In this document: piece after piece, positions 1 through 7,871 of the stretch
Numbering within the stretch: position 1 is the stretch's first letter
How the letters are laid out: the number at the start of each line of letters is the position of its first letter
Origin: Streptomyces avidinii
GTDB lineage: Bacteria > Actinomycetota > Actinomycetes > Streptomycetales > Streptomycetaceae
Assembly: GCF_014650695.1 (NCBI RefSeq)
Contig: NZ_BMVL01000024.1
Location: 7,555 to 53,539 of the forward strand
Length of the DNA: 45,985 nucleotides
Direction: 5' to 3'
Program-made: the position numbers and the translations under genes
Notes under the pieces: generated by a model
What the model saw: only the letters and a program-made list of their open reading frames with translations
The model's database searches: none
What the model was told of the DNA's origin: nothing

Positions 1-25
1 CGGAGCCGTTGCCGGAATCCCTGGA

Positions 26-1876
26 TCAGCCGAGGAGGCTGACGTCGCGGACCGCGCCCTTGTCGGCGCTGGTGGCCATGGCGGCGTAGGCGCGCAGGGC
101 CGCGGAGACCTTGCGCTCGCGGTTCTTCGGCGCGTAGACGCCGCCGAGGGCCTCGTGGCGGGCGGCGAGGGTGGCCTCGTCGACCAGGACCTCGATGGAC
201 CGGTTCGGGATGTCGATGCGGATCCGGTCACCGTCCTCGACGACCGCGATGGTGCCGCCCGAGGCCGCCTCCGGGGAGGCGTGGCCGATGGACAGGCCGG
301 AGGTGCCGCCGGAGAAGCGGCCGTCCGTGACCAGGGCGCAGACCTTGCCGAGGCCGCGGCCCTTGAGGAAGGAGGTCGGGTAGAGCATCTCCTGCATGCC
401 GGGACCGCCGCGCGGGCCCTCGTAGCGGATGACGACGACGTCGCCCGCCTTGATCTCCTTGCGGAGGATCTTGTCGACGGCCTCGTCCTGGGACTCGCAG
501 ACCACGGCCGGGCCCTCGAAGGTCCAGATCGACTCGTCGACGCCGGCGGTCTTCACGACGCACCCGTCGACGGCGATGTTGCCGCGCAGCACGGCCAGTC
601 CGCCGTCCTTGGAGTACGCGTGCTGCACCGAGCGGATGCAGCCGCCCTCGGCGTCGAGGTCGAGGGTCTCCCAGCGCTTGGACTGGGAGAAGGCGGTGGC
701 GGAGCGCTCGCAGCCGGGGGCCGCGTGCCACAGCTCCATGGCCGTGTCGGTGGCCGTCCCGGAGCGGGCGTCCCACTTCGCGAGCCAGTCCTCCAGGCCG
801 TCGGAGTGGACGGTGGTGATGTCCTTGTTGAGGAGACCGCCGCGGTGCAGCTCGCCGAGGATGGCGGGGATGCCGCCGGCCCGGTGGATGTCCTCCATGT
901 AGTACGTGCCGCCGGGCGCCACGTTCGGTGCGACCTTGGACAGGCACGGGACGCGGCGCGAGACGGCGTCGATGTCGGTGAGGTCGTACTCCAGGCCCGC
1001 TTCCTGGGCTGCGGCCAGCAGGTGCAGGATCGTGTTCGTGGAGCCGCCCATCGCGATGTCGAGGGCCATGGCGTTCTCGAAGGCCTCGCGGGTGGCGATG
1101 CTGCGCGGCAGGACGGACTCGTCGCCGTCCTCGTAGTAGCGCTTGGTGATCTCCACGACCGTGCGGCCGGCGTCCTCGTACAGGGCGCGGCGGGCGGTGT
1201 GCGTGGCGAGGACCGAACCGTTGCCCGGGAGGGCGAGACCGATGGCCTCGGCGAGGCAGTTCATCGAGTTGGCGGTGAACATGCCCGAACACGAGCCGCA
1301 GGTCGGACAGGCGTTCTCCTCGATCCGCAGGACGTCCTCGTCCGAGACGTTCTCGTTGGAGGCGTCGACCATGGCGTCGATCAGGTCGAGCTTGCGGACG
1401 GTGCCGTCGACGAGGACGGCCTGCCCGGCCTCCATCGGGCCGCCGGAGACGAAGACGACCGGGATGTTCAGCCGCATCGCGGCCATCAGCATCCCGGGCG
1501 TGATCTTGTCGCAGTTGGAGATGCAGATCAGCGCGTCGGCGCAGTGCGCCTCGACCATGTACTCGACCGAGTCCGCGATCAGGTCGCGGGAGGGGAGCGA
1601 GTACAGCATGCCGCCGTGGCCCATGGCGATGCCGTCGTCGACCGCGATGGTGTTGAACTCGCGCGGGATCGCACCGGCGGCGCGGATGGCGTCGGAGACG
1701 ATCCGGCCGACGGGGGCCAGGTGGGTGTGACCGGGGACGAACTCGGTGAAGGAGTTGGCGACCGCGATGATCGGCTTGCCGATGTCCGCGCTCGCTACGC
1801 CCGACGCGCGCATCAGCGCACGCGCGCCTGCCATGTTGCGGCCGTGGGTGACGGTGCGGGACCTCAGCTCGGGCAT
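26..1876 (-). CDS. ilvD: Dihydroxy-acid dehydratase
   Basis: A 616-residue protein of the full IlvD/Edd length. It removes water from 2,3-dihydroxy-isovalerate and 2,3-dihydroxy-3-methylvalerate to give the keto acids for valine, leucine and isoleucine, in the cytoplasm, using an iron-sulphur cluster. Visible family signatures are the CDKITPGM block (C122-M129) and the cysteine cluster at C190, C193 and C196 followed by SGMFTANSMNCL. The GGSTNT block sits mid-protein. The ATG is preceded by GGGGAG about 10 bases upstream on the minus strand. It stands alone; the next gene downstream in its direction is outside the window. Identification is by very strong overall resemblance. Confidence 0.97.
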   Translation of the reverse strand: MPELRSRTVTHGRNMAGARALMRASGVASADIGKPIIAVANSFTEFVPGHTHLAPVGRIVSDAIRAAGAIPREFNTIAVDDGIAMGHGGMLYSLPSRDLIADSVEYMVEAHCADALICISNCDKITPGMLMAAMRLNIPVVFVSGGPMEAGQAVLVDGTVRKLDLIDAMVDASNENVSDEDVLRIEENACPTCGSCSGMFTANSMNCLAEAIGLALPGNGSVLATHTARRALYEDAGRTVVEITKRYYEDGDESVLPRSIATREAFENAMALDIAMGGSTNTILHLLAAAQEAGLEYDLTDIDAVSRRVPCLSKVAPNVAPGGTYYMEDIHRAGGIPAILGELHRGGLLNKDITTVHSDGLEDWLAKWDARSGTATDTAMELWHAAPGCERSATAFSQSKRWETLDLDAEGGCIRSVQHAYSKDGGLAVLRGNIAVDGCVVKTAGVDESIWTFEGPAVVCESQDEAVDKILRKEIKAGDVVVIRYEGPRGGPGMQEMLYPTSFLKGRGLGKVCALVTDGRFSGGTSGLSIGHASPEAASGGTIAVVEDGDRIRIDIPNRSIEVLVDEATLAARHEALGGVYAPKNRERKVSAALRAYAAMATSADKGAVRDVSLLG

Positions 1877-1998
1877 GCGGTTTCACTCCCCATGAGTGCG
1901 GCTGTACGGTCAGCCGCGACTGCGGATATGGCTCAGATACGAGGCTACGCCCACCGCCCGCGATCCGGACACCACGTCCGGATGTCGGGACGGCGGGC

Positions 1999-2628
1999 TC
2001 ATTCCTCGGTCAGGTACCGCTGGAGCGTGGGCGCAACCAGAGCCACGATCTTCTCCGGGTCGGCGGACGCGAGGGGCTCCACCTGGACCACGTAGCGCAG
2101 GATCGCGATGCCGACCATGTGGGAGGCGGCGAGCTCGGCGCGGAAGGTCGGGTCGGGGACGTCGAGGTCGGCGGCGACGCGCTCCAGGAGCCGCCGCAGC
2201 ACCAGCTGGCGCAGCACCTTCGCGGCGGCCTCGTGCGTGAGCGCGGAGCGGATCACGGCCAGCAGCGGGACCCGGGTGACCGGGTTCTCCCAGACACCGA
2301 GGAAGTAGCGGGCGAGGCGCTCGCCGATGCCGTCCGGCCCCTCGCCGATGATCGCGGGGACCACGAGGGCGGGTTCGATGCTGACCTCGATGGCGGCGGC
2401 GAAGAGATCGTCCTTGCTGCCGAAGTAGTGGTGGACGAGCGCCGGGTCGACGCCGGCGACCTTCGCGATGCCGCGTACGGACGTCTTGTCGTACCCGCGC
2501 TCCGCGAACACCTCGCGGGCGGCGAGCCGGATGCGCTCCTGGGTGCCGGGGCCCTCGTCGGCCTCGTCCTGCCGGGGACGGCCGGGGCCGCGGCGGCGGG
2601 GCTTCGGTGCATCGGCGGCGGCCGTCAT
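1999..2628 (-). CDS. TetR-family transcriptional regulator
   Basis: A 209-residue protein. After a basic, proline-rich N-terminus (PKPRRRGPGRP), residues around 30-80 form a TetR helix-turn-helix: AAREVFAERGYDKTSVRGIA, then AKVAGVDPALVHHYFGSKDD. The C-terminal two thirds are the variable ligand-binding and dimer domain, so the ligand cannot be read. The ATG overlaps the stop of the upstream isomerase-like gene as ATGA (2625-2628), so the two are translationally coupled and probably functionally linked. An in-frame extension further upstream exists but runs antisense-like through the neighbour and is not supported. Confidence 0.92.
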   Translation of the reverse strand: MTAAADAPKPRRRGPGRPRQDEADEGPGTQERIRLAAREVFAERGYDKTSVRGIAKVAGVDPALVHHYFGSKDDLFAAAIEVSIEPALVVPAIIGEGPDGIGERLARYFLGVWENPVTRVPLLAVIRSALTHEAAAKVLRQLVLRRLLERVAADLDVPDPTFRAELAASHMVGIAILRYVVQVEPLASADPEKIVALVAPTLQRYLTEE

Positions 2629-3473
2629 GGGCGGTGGGCCCCGTCGCGCTCGGACTCGATGGCGGTGGCGGTGGCGGTGGCGAGGTGCAGTCGGGTGAAG
2701 GCCAGCGCCTCGGCGAGATCGGCCTCGCGCTCGGCGGAGGACATCGCCCGGCGGGTGTTCACCTCGATCACGACGTGCCCGTCGAACGAGGTCCGCGCCA
2801 GGCGCTCCAGGAGCTCGGCGCAGGGCTGCGTACCGCGGCCCGGGACCAGGTGCTCGTCCTTGGCAGATCCGTTGCCGTCGGCGAGGTGGACGTGCGCGAG
2901 CCGGTCGCCCATCCGGTCGATCATCGCGGTGGCGTCGGTGCGGGCGGTCGCGGTGTGCGACAGGTCGACCGTGAAGTGCCGGTAGTCGTCCTTGGTCACG
3001 TCCCACTCGGGGGCGTACGCGAGCATCTCGCGGTCGCGGTAGCGCCAGGGGTACATGTTCTCCACGGCGAACCGCACGTCGGTCTCGTCGGCCATCCGCC
3101 AGATGCCGGTGACGAAGTCCCTCGCGTACTGGCGCTGCCAGCGGAACGGCGGATGCACGACCACGGTGCTCGCCCCGAGCCGCTCGGCCGCCGCCCGGGC
3201 GCGCTGCAGCTTGATCCACGGGTCGGTGGACCAGACCCGCTGGGTGATCAGGAGACACGGCGCGTGCACGGCCAGGATCGGCACCCCGTGGTGGTCGGAG
3301 AGGCGGCGCAGGGCGTCGACGTCCTGACTGACCGGGTCCGTCCAGACCATGACCTCGACGCCGTCGTACCCCAGGCGCGCGGCGATCTCGAAGGCGGTCG
3401 CCGTCGACTCCGGATAGACGGAGGCGGTGGAGAGGGCGACTTTCGCGGTCGGGACACGGACTGGTTCTGCCAC
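2625..3473 (-). CDS. Sugar phosphate isomerase/epimerase-like TIM-barrel protein
   Basis: A 282-residue protein of the xylose isomerase-like (AP endonuclease family 2) TIM-barrel fold. Landmarks are the start of the barrel (KVALSTASVYPE), GYDGVEVMVW, VVVHPPFRWQ, the acidic FAVENMYP strand, HVHLADGNGS and the final VVIEVNTR strand. Those His/Glu/Asp residues normally bind a divalent metal. The substrate cannot be predicted from sequence. The GTG start (GTGGCAGAACC) fits the usual length; earlier codons in frame are low-complexity. Its stop overlaps the ATG of the TetR gene, so the pair forms one transcription unit. Confidence 0.85.
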   Translation of the reverse strand: MAEPVRVPTAKVALSTASVYPESTATAFEIAARLGYDGVEVMVWTDPVSQDVDALRRLSDHHGVPILAVHAPCLLITQRVWSTDPWIKLQRARAAAERLGASTVVVHPPFRWQRQYARDFVTGIWRMADETDVRFAVENMYPWRYRDREMLAYAPEWDVTKDDYRHFTVDLSHTATARTDATAMIDRMGDRLAHVHLADGNGSAKDEHLVPGRGTQPCAELLERLARTSFDGHVVIEVNTRRAMSSAEREADLAEALAFTRLHLATATATAIESERDGAHRP

Positions 3474-3535
3474 GGGGACAGGGTACGGGCCCACGGCGGC
3501 GCCCGACCGTGACGGCGGCCACGCGGGGGAGGCCG

Positions 3536-3961
3536 TCACAGGGTGATCAGCCGGACGAGCAACACGATCACCGTGCCCGCCGTGAAGATCGACCCCAGCA
3601 CGGTGAAGAGCAGATCGACGGTCCGCGCGTCCCAGCCCACGACCTCGAAACGGCGGGGCTTCTCCGGGTCGTAGCGGACCGTGACGCTCGCTCCCACCCG
3701 ATAGGCGTGTCCGACCGAGCCGCGACCGAACCTGGACGAGTACGCGTGCTCGCGCCCGTCCCGCGAGGTCCAGGCCGCGACCGGGTGGTAGTACGTGGCG
3801 CCTTCGTCCCCCTTGCTCACTTCGTGGCGCACGATCCGGCCCACTGCGGTGACGCCGTCGCGCCGCAGCAGAGCGGCACGGCGCAGGCCGTAGGTGCCGA
3901 TGCCGAGGAAGGCGACGCCGAGCGTCAGCGGTATGAGGGAGAAGAGCCATTCGCGTCCCAT
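3536..3961 (-). CDS. DUF3592-type membrane protein
   Basis: A 141-residue protein with one hydrophobic segment near the start (residues about 6-27, LFSLIPLTLGVAFLGIGTYG) and another at the end (about 115-140). Between them is a beta-rich extracytoplasmic domain with the pattern of DUF3592: a GRIVRHEV strand, then YYHPVAAW, then VTVRYDPEKPRRFEV. This fold is common in Streptomyces as a small two-helix membrane protein of unknown function. It lies between the isomerase-like gene and the Ppx/GppA phosphatase on the same strand, 47 bases from the latter, so they may share a transcript. No function is assigned. Confidence 0.8.
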   Translation of the reverse strand: MGREWLFSLIPLTLGVAFLGIGTYGLRRAALLRRDGVTAVGRIVRHEVSKGDEGATYYHPVAAWTSRDGREHAYSSRFGRGSVGHAYRVGASVTVRYDPEKPRRFEVVGWDARTVDLLFTVLGSIFTAGTVIVLLVRLITL

Positions 3962-4008
3962 GATCTGTGCGACGCGTCCGCCCGAGTTCCGGTTGCGACC
4001 CGGCCGGA

Positions 4009-4947
4009 TCAGACCCCCGGCGCCGGCATGTGGTCCAGGCGGCGCAGGATCATGCCCTCGCGCAGGGCCCACGGGCAGATCTCCAGTTCCTCCACGCCGA
4101 AGAGGTCCATCGTGGCCTCCGCCACCAGCGCACCCGCCAGGAGCTGGTTCGACCGCCCCTCCGAGACGCCGGGGAGCGCCGAGCGCTGGGCCGTGGTCAT
4201 CGCCGCCAGGCGCGGGACCCACTCCTCCAGGGACTTGCGGCTCAGGTCCCGCTGCACGTACAGGCCGTCCGCCGAGCGCGCCGCGCCCGCGATGCGGGCC
4301 AGCTGCTTGAAGGTCTTCGAGGTGGCCACCACGTGGTCCGGCGCGCCGAAGCGGCGGAACTCGCCGACCGTGCGGGCGATCTCCGCCCGCACGTGCCGTC
4401 GCAGCGCCCGGATGTCCAGCGCGTCCGGCGGGTCGCCCGGAAGCCAGCCCGAGGTGAGGCGGCCCGCGCCGAGCGGGAGGGAGACGGCCGCGTCCGGGTC
4501 CTCGTCGATGCCGTACGCGATCTCCAGCGAGCCGCCGCCGATGTCCAGGACCAGCAGCTTCCCTGCGGACCAGCCGAACCAGCGGCGGGCCGCGAGGAAG
4601 GTGAGCCGGGCCTCGTCCTCGCCGCTCAGCACCGGCAGGTCGACTCCGGTCTCGGCCTTGACCCGCGCGAGGACCTCGTCCGCGTTCGTGGCCTCGCGCA
4701 CGGCGCTGGTCGCGAAGGGCAGGACGTCCTCGCACCCCTTGTCCTCGGCGGCCTGCACCGCGTCGCCGATCACCGAGACGAGACGCTCGACGCCGTCGGG
4801 CGTCACCGCGCCCGCCTCGTCGAGCAGCTGCGCCAGCCTCATCTCCACCTTGTGCGAGTGCGCCGGCTGCGGGCGCGCGCCGGGGTGCGCGTCCACCACC
4901 AGCAGATGGACCGTATTCGAACCCACATCCAGCACACCGAGTCTCAT
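4009..4947 (-). CDS. Ppx/GppA-family exopolyphosphatase or guanosine pentaphosphatase
   Basis: A 312-residue protein of the short actinobacterial Ppx/GppA form, an actin/hsp70-like phosphatase. The first phosphate-binding loop is LGVLDVGSNTVHLLV at residues 3-17; the second, VLDIGGGSLEIAYG, lies near residue 135. The family hydrolyses polyphosphate or converts pppGpp to ppGpp; sequence alone does not say which. The E. coli enzymes are around 500 residues because of an extra C-terminal domain missing here. The ATG start is directly before the first conserved strand. It is divergent from the gene at 5011. Confidence 0.9.
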   Translation of the reverse strand: MRLGVLDVGSNTVHLLVVDAHPGARPQPAHSHKVEMRLAQLLDEAGAVTPDGVERLVSVIGDAVQAAEDKGCEDVLPFATSAVREATNADEVLARVKAETGVDLPVLSGEDEARLTFLAARRWFGWSAGKLLVLDIGGGSLEIAYGIDEDPDAAVSLPLGAGRLTSGWLPGDPPDALDIRALRRHVRAEIARTVGEFRRFGAPDHVVATSKTFKQLARIAGAARSADGLYVQRDLSRKSLEEWVPRLAAMTTAQRSALPGVSEGRSNQLLAGALVAEATMDLFGVEELEICPWALREGMILRRLDHMPAPGV

Positions 4948-4997
4948 AGGGGGAAACGCTACTGCGAGGAAGACTCGGGGGTTGAGTAAGGGGCGCA

Positions 4998-5003
4998 TAG
5001 GCT
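4998..5003 (+). promoter_or_regulatory. Putative -10 element (TAGGCT) of a leaderless gene
   Basis: TAGGCT lies 7 bases before the GTG at 5011, with no Shine-Dalgarno sequence between. This is the spacing expected when transcription starts at the start codon. No convincing -35 is visible at 17-18 bases. Confidence 0.45.
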
Positions 5004-5010
5004 TGGGTTT

Positions 5011-5883
5011 GTGCCAAATACGAAGAAGGCCAACAAGACCCGGTCGCAGAAGGACACGGGCAAGGACACCGCCAAGGCCAAGGGCGGCAAGGACAAGGGC
5101 GGCCAAGCCAAGGGCGGCAAGGGCAAGGCCGCGCTCGTGGCCGACGAGAAGGGGCTCGACTTCCCCCGGGCCTGGGTGGAATTCCCCGATCCCGCCGACG
5201 ACGAGCAGGTCTTCCGCTGTGACCTGACCTGGCTCACCTCCCGCTGGACCTGCATCTTCGGCAGCGGCTGCCAGGGCATCCAGGTGGGCCGGGCGTCCGA
5301 CGGCTGCTGCACGCTCGGCGCGCACTTCTCCGACGAGGACGACGAGAAGCGCGTCGCGGAGCACGTGGCCCGGCTGACGCCCGAGCTGTGGCAGTTCCAC
5401 GACGTCGGCAGCGAGAGCGGATGGACGCAGCACGACGACGACGGGGAGAAGCAGACCCGCCGCTGGGACGGCGCGTGCATCTTCCTGAACCGGCCGGGCT
5501 TCCCCGCCGGCGCCGGCTGTTCCCTGCACATCCTGGCGCTCAAGAGTGGCCAGGAGCCGCTGGAGACCAAGCCCGACGTCTGCTGGCAGCTGCCGATCCG
5601 GCGCACCTACGAGTGGATCGACCGGCCCGACGACACCCGCGTGCTGCAGGTGTCGATCGGTGAGTACGACCGCCGCGGCTGGGGCCCGGGCGGCCACGAC
5701 CTGCACTGGTGGTGCACGTCGGCCACCTCGGCGCACGGTGCCGGGCAGCCGGTGTACGTGTCGTACCGCCCCGAGCTGACGGAGCTGATGGGCAAGGAGG
5801 GGTACGACGCGCTCGTGGAGCTGTGCGAGGCGCGGCTCGCCTCGCTGCTGCCGATGGCCCCGCACCCCGCGGATCCCGCCTGA
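5011..5883 (+). CDS. Cysteine-cluster protein with lysine/glycine-rich N-terminal tail
   Basis: A 290-residue protein. Residues 1-40 are a disordered Lys/Gly tail with KGGK-type repeats. The folded part contains C70, C81, C87, C99, C100, C156 and C170, in the order C-x10-C-x5-C-x11-CC ... GACIFLN ... GCSLH. This resembles the metal-binding cysteine layout of YkgJ/DUF3109-type proteins, where the cysteines are thought to bind iron-sulphur or zinc. That family link is my inference from the pattern. There is no signal peptide or membrane segment. The start GTG is preceded by TAGGCT 7 bases away, suggesting a leaderless mRNA. I recall this as widespread in Streptomyces without known function. Confidence 0.75.
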   Translation: MPNTKKANKTRSQKDTGKDTAKAKGGKDKGGQAKGGKGKAALVADEKGLDFPRAWVEFPDPADDEQVFRCDLTWLTSRWTCIFGSGCQGIQVGRASDGCCTLGAHFSDEDDEKRVAEHVARLTPELWQFHDVGSESGWTQHDDDGEKQTRRWDGACIFLNRPGFPAGAGCSLHILALKSGQEPLETKPDVCWQLPIRRTYEWIDRPDDTRVLQVSIGEYDRRGWGPGGHDLHWWCTSATSAHGAGQPVYVSYRPELTELMGKEGYDALVELCEARLASLLPMAPHPADPA

Positions 5884-5906
5884 CCCGGCCGAAGCCCGGC
5901 CCGGCC

Positions 5907-7676
5907 TCAGGCGCCCGATGACCCCGACGGGGCCGGGTCCGGGGCCGGGGAAACCGTTCCGCCCGTGCCCTCCGTCGGGGACGGTGCGGGTGTCGGGGAC
6001 GGCGGCGGGATCGTCGGCTCCGTCGGGGACGGGGTCGGCGTGGTCGGCTGCGTCGGGTCCGGCGAGGGCTCCGGGGTCGCGGGCTGCGTCGGGTTCCGGG
6101 TGGGCGCGGGCGTCGACGCCGGGCGGCCCCGGCCCTGGATGGAGACCACCGCGCCGCTGGGGTCGACCCCGACCCGGGCCGCCCAGGCGCCGACGGGCTG
6201 GGCCTCGGGGTCCACGACGATGCGCAGGGTGACCGATTCTCCTGGGGCCAGCGTGCCCGCGGTCCGGCTCGCGCGCAGCCAGGGCGCGTCGGACCAGAGC
6301 CGCCAGTCGACCGGGGCGCCACCGGAGGCGGTGAGGGTGAGCAGGGTGACGGATCCCTGCGAGGACGCGGCCACGGCGAGGCGGCCGGCGCCGCCGGGCT
6401 GGTCGGGGGTGGCCGGCGGGCCGCTGCTGATCACCTCGACGGAGACGTCGGAGGCGGTGTCGCTCTGGGCGAAGCCCGGGCCGCCGGTCGTGGTGGCGGC
6501 GTTCCCGGCGTTCTCGTAGGCGGTGAGCGGGCGGCCGTCGGTCCGCGCGGTCGGGAGCTCGGACTCGCTGGCGGAGATACGGGTGGCGTCGCCGGGCTCG
6601 CCCGTGTCCGGGCCGCCCCGGTACGCGGCCCACAGCGCCAGGACGGGGGCGGCGACGACGGTGGCGACCACGGTGGTGGTCACCACCCGGGCGCGCAGCC
6701 GGTCGCGGCGGGCCGCGCGGTCCTTGGGGTCCATGGGGAAGCCGGTGCGGTCGAAGCGCGGGGCGGCTCCGCCGCGGCCGCGGCCCCGGCCCGAGCGGAG
6801 CATCGCGGCGTGGACGGCGGTACGGGGGGCCGGTACCAGGGGAAGGGCGGCGGTGTTGAGGCCGCCGGAGCCGGGCCAGGGGCCGGCGGCGCCGACGCGT
6901 TCGGCCACGCGGCGGCACCGGGGGCAGTCGTCGACGTGCCGGACGAGCTCGGCGCGCAGGGTGCTGGAGAGCAGGACGTTGCCGTCGCCGCCGTCACCGT
7001 CGTCACCGGTGAGCCGGGAGACGCCGGGGCAGTTGCCGGTCTCCACGACGGCAAGGGCGGCGCGGGTGCGCTCCACCTCGCAGGCGGCGCCGGAGAGCAG
7101 TTCGCGGGCGGCGGCCGCGGGGGTGCCGAGCACGGCGGCGAGTTCGGGGACACCGAGGCGGTGGCGGACGGCGAGTTCGAGGGCCTCGCGCTGCTCGGGT
7201 GTGGTGCCGGCTGCTTCGGGCCAGGCGAGCCGGGCCAGCTCGGTGCGGCGGTAGGCGCTGACGTCAAGCGGCCGGTGGGCCTCCGGGCCTCGTCCGGGGC
7301 CGGTGTCACCACCCGGCGCACGGCGGCGCTCGGTGTGCTCCGGCGCACGCCGGGCGGAATGCGCTCCCTGCCGTGCGCGCCGCTGCTCCGCCAGCCGGTG
7401 CAGGCAGCCCCAGCGCGCGAGCGCGTAGAGCCAGGCGCGCCGGTCCCCCTCGTCGGGGCAGCGGCCCGGGTGCCGCTCGGCGACGGCGAGGACGTCCCCG
7501 AGCACGTCGGTCGCGGTGTCGTGGTCGCACAGGACCGACAGGCAGTACGTGAACAGGCCGTCCAGGTAGGGCTCGTGCCGGAACGACGGCGGCTGCTCGC
7601 CCTCGTGGGGCGTGCGCCCGTGCGCCCGGTGTGCGCCGGTGTGCGCTGAGGAGTGTGCCTGGTTGCTGCTGTTCAC
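5907..7676 (-). CDS. Membrane protein joining sigma-factor-like, anti-sigma-like and BACON-like parts
   Basis: A 589-residue protein starting at GTG. Residues about 36-100 look like ECF sigma region 2 (YLDGLFTYCLSVLCDHDTAT, then RAWLYALARWGCLHRL). Residues about 145-210 look like region 4, with a weak helix-turn-helix (LGVPELAAVLGTPAAAAREL). H247-C251-C254 form the H-x3-C-x2-C core of a zinc-binding anti-sigma domain. A membrane helix spans about 330-352. Outside follow a beta-sandwich resembling a BACON domain (about 431-517, with DWRLWSDAPWLRAS) and a Pro/Thr/Ser-rich tail (519-589). It faces radA divergently. Sigma and anti-sigma features in one chain make it an unusual membrane-bound regulator; DNA binding is unproven. 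Confidence 0.8.
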   Translation of the reverse strand: MNSSNQAHSSAHTGAHRAHGRTPHEGEQPPSFRHEPYLDGLFTYCLSVLCDHDTATDVLGDVLAVAERHPGRCPDEGDRRAWLYALARWGCLHRLAEQRRARQGAHSARRAPEHTERRRAPGGDTGPGRGPEAHRPLDVSAYRRTELARLAWPEAAGTTPEQREALELAVRHRLGVPELAAVLGTPAAAARELLSGAACEVERTRAALAVVETGNCPGVSRLTGDDGDGGDGNVLLSSTLRAELVRHVDDCPRCRRVAERVGAAGPWPGSGGLNTAALPLVPAPRTAVHAAMLRSGRGRGRGGAAPRFDRTGFPMDPKDRAARRDRLRARVVTTTVVATVVAAPVLALWAAYRGGPDTGEPGDATRISASESELPTARTDGRPLTAYENAGNAATTTGGPGFAQSDTASDVSVEVISSGPPATPDQPGGAGRLAVAASSQGSVTLLTLTASGGAPVDWRLWSDAPWLRASRTAGTLAPGESVTLRIVVDPEAQPVGAWAARVGVDPSGAVVSIQGRGRPASTPAPTRNPTQPATPEPSPDPTQPTTPTPSPTEPTIPPPSPTPAPSPTEGTGGTVSPAPDPAPSGSSGA

Positions 7677-7871
7677 CTGGCGACCGTAGGCGGCACCCCG
7701 GTGACGCTCTGGAAGCCTTCACCACATTTAGCCCTTACGGGTGAACAGATCGGTGAGGCGCTGACGCAGGCCCTGACGCGGTACGCCCACGGGCACGCCG
7801 GAAGGCACCCGGGGACCCCGCGACCGCCACCGCGGTCCGGTCTGTCGGTGGGGGCGGCTACCGTGAGCGCC

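Noticed and set aside
1..25. Any feature before ilvD
   Set aside because: Too short; only the downstream flank of ilvD is visible.
4982..5003. Shared TTGAG-N10-TAGGCT promoter type at 4982-5003 and 18845-18866
   Set aside because: The 10-base spacing is too short for a standard promoter and only these two sites fit, so chance is likelier.
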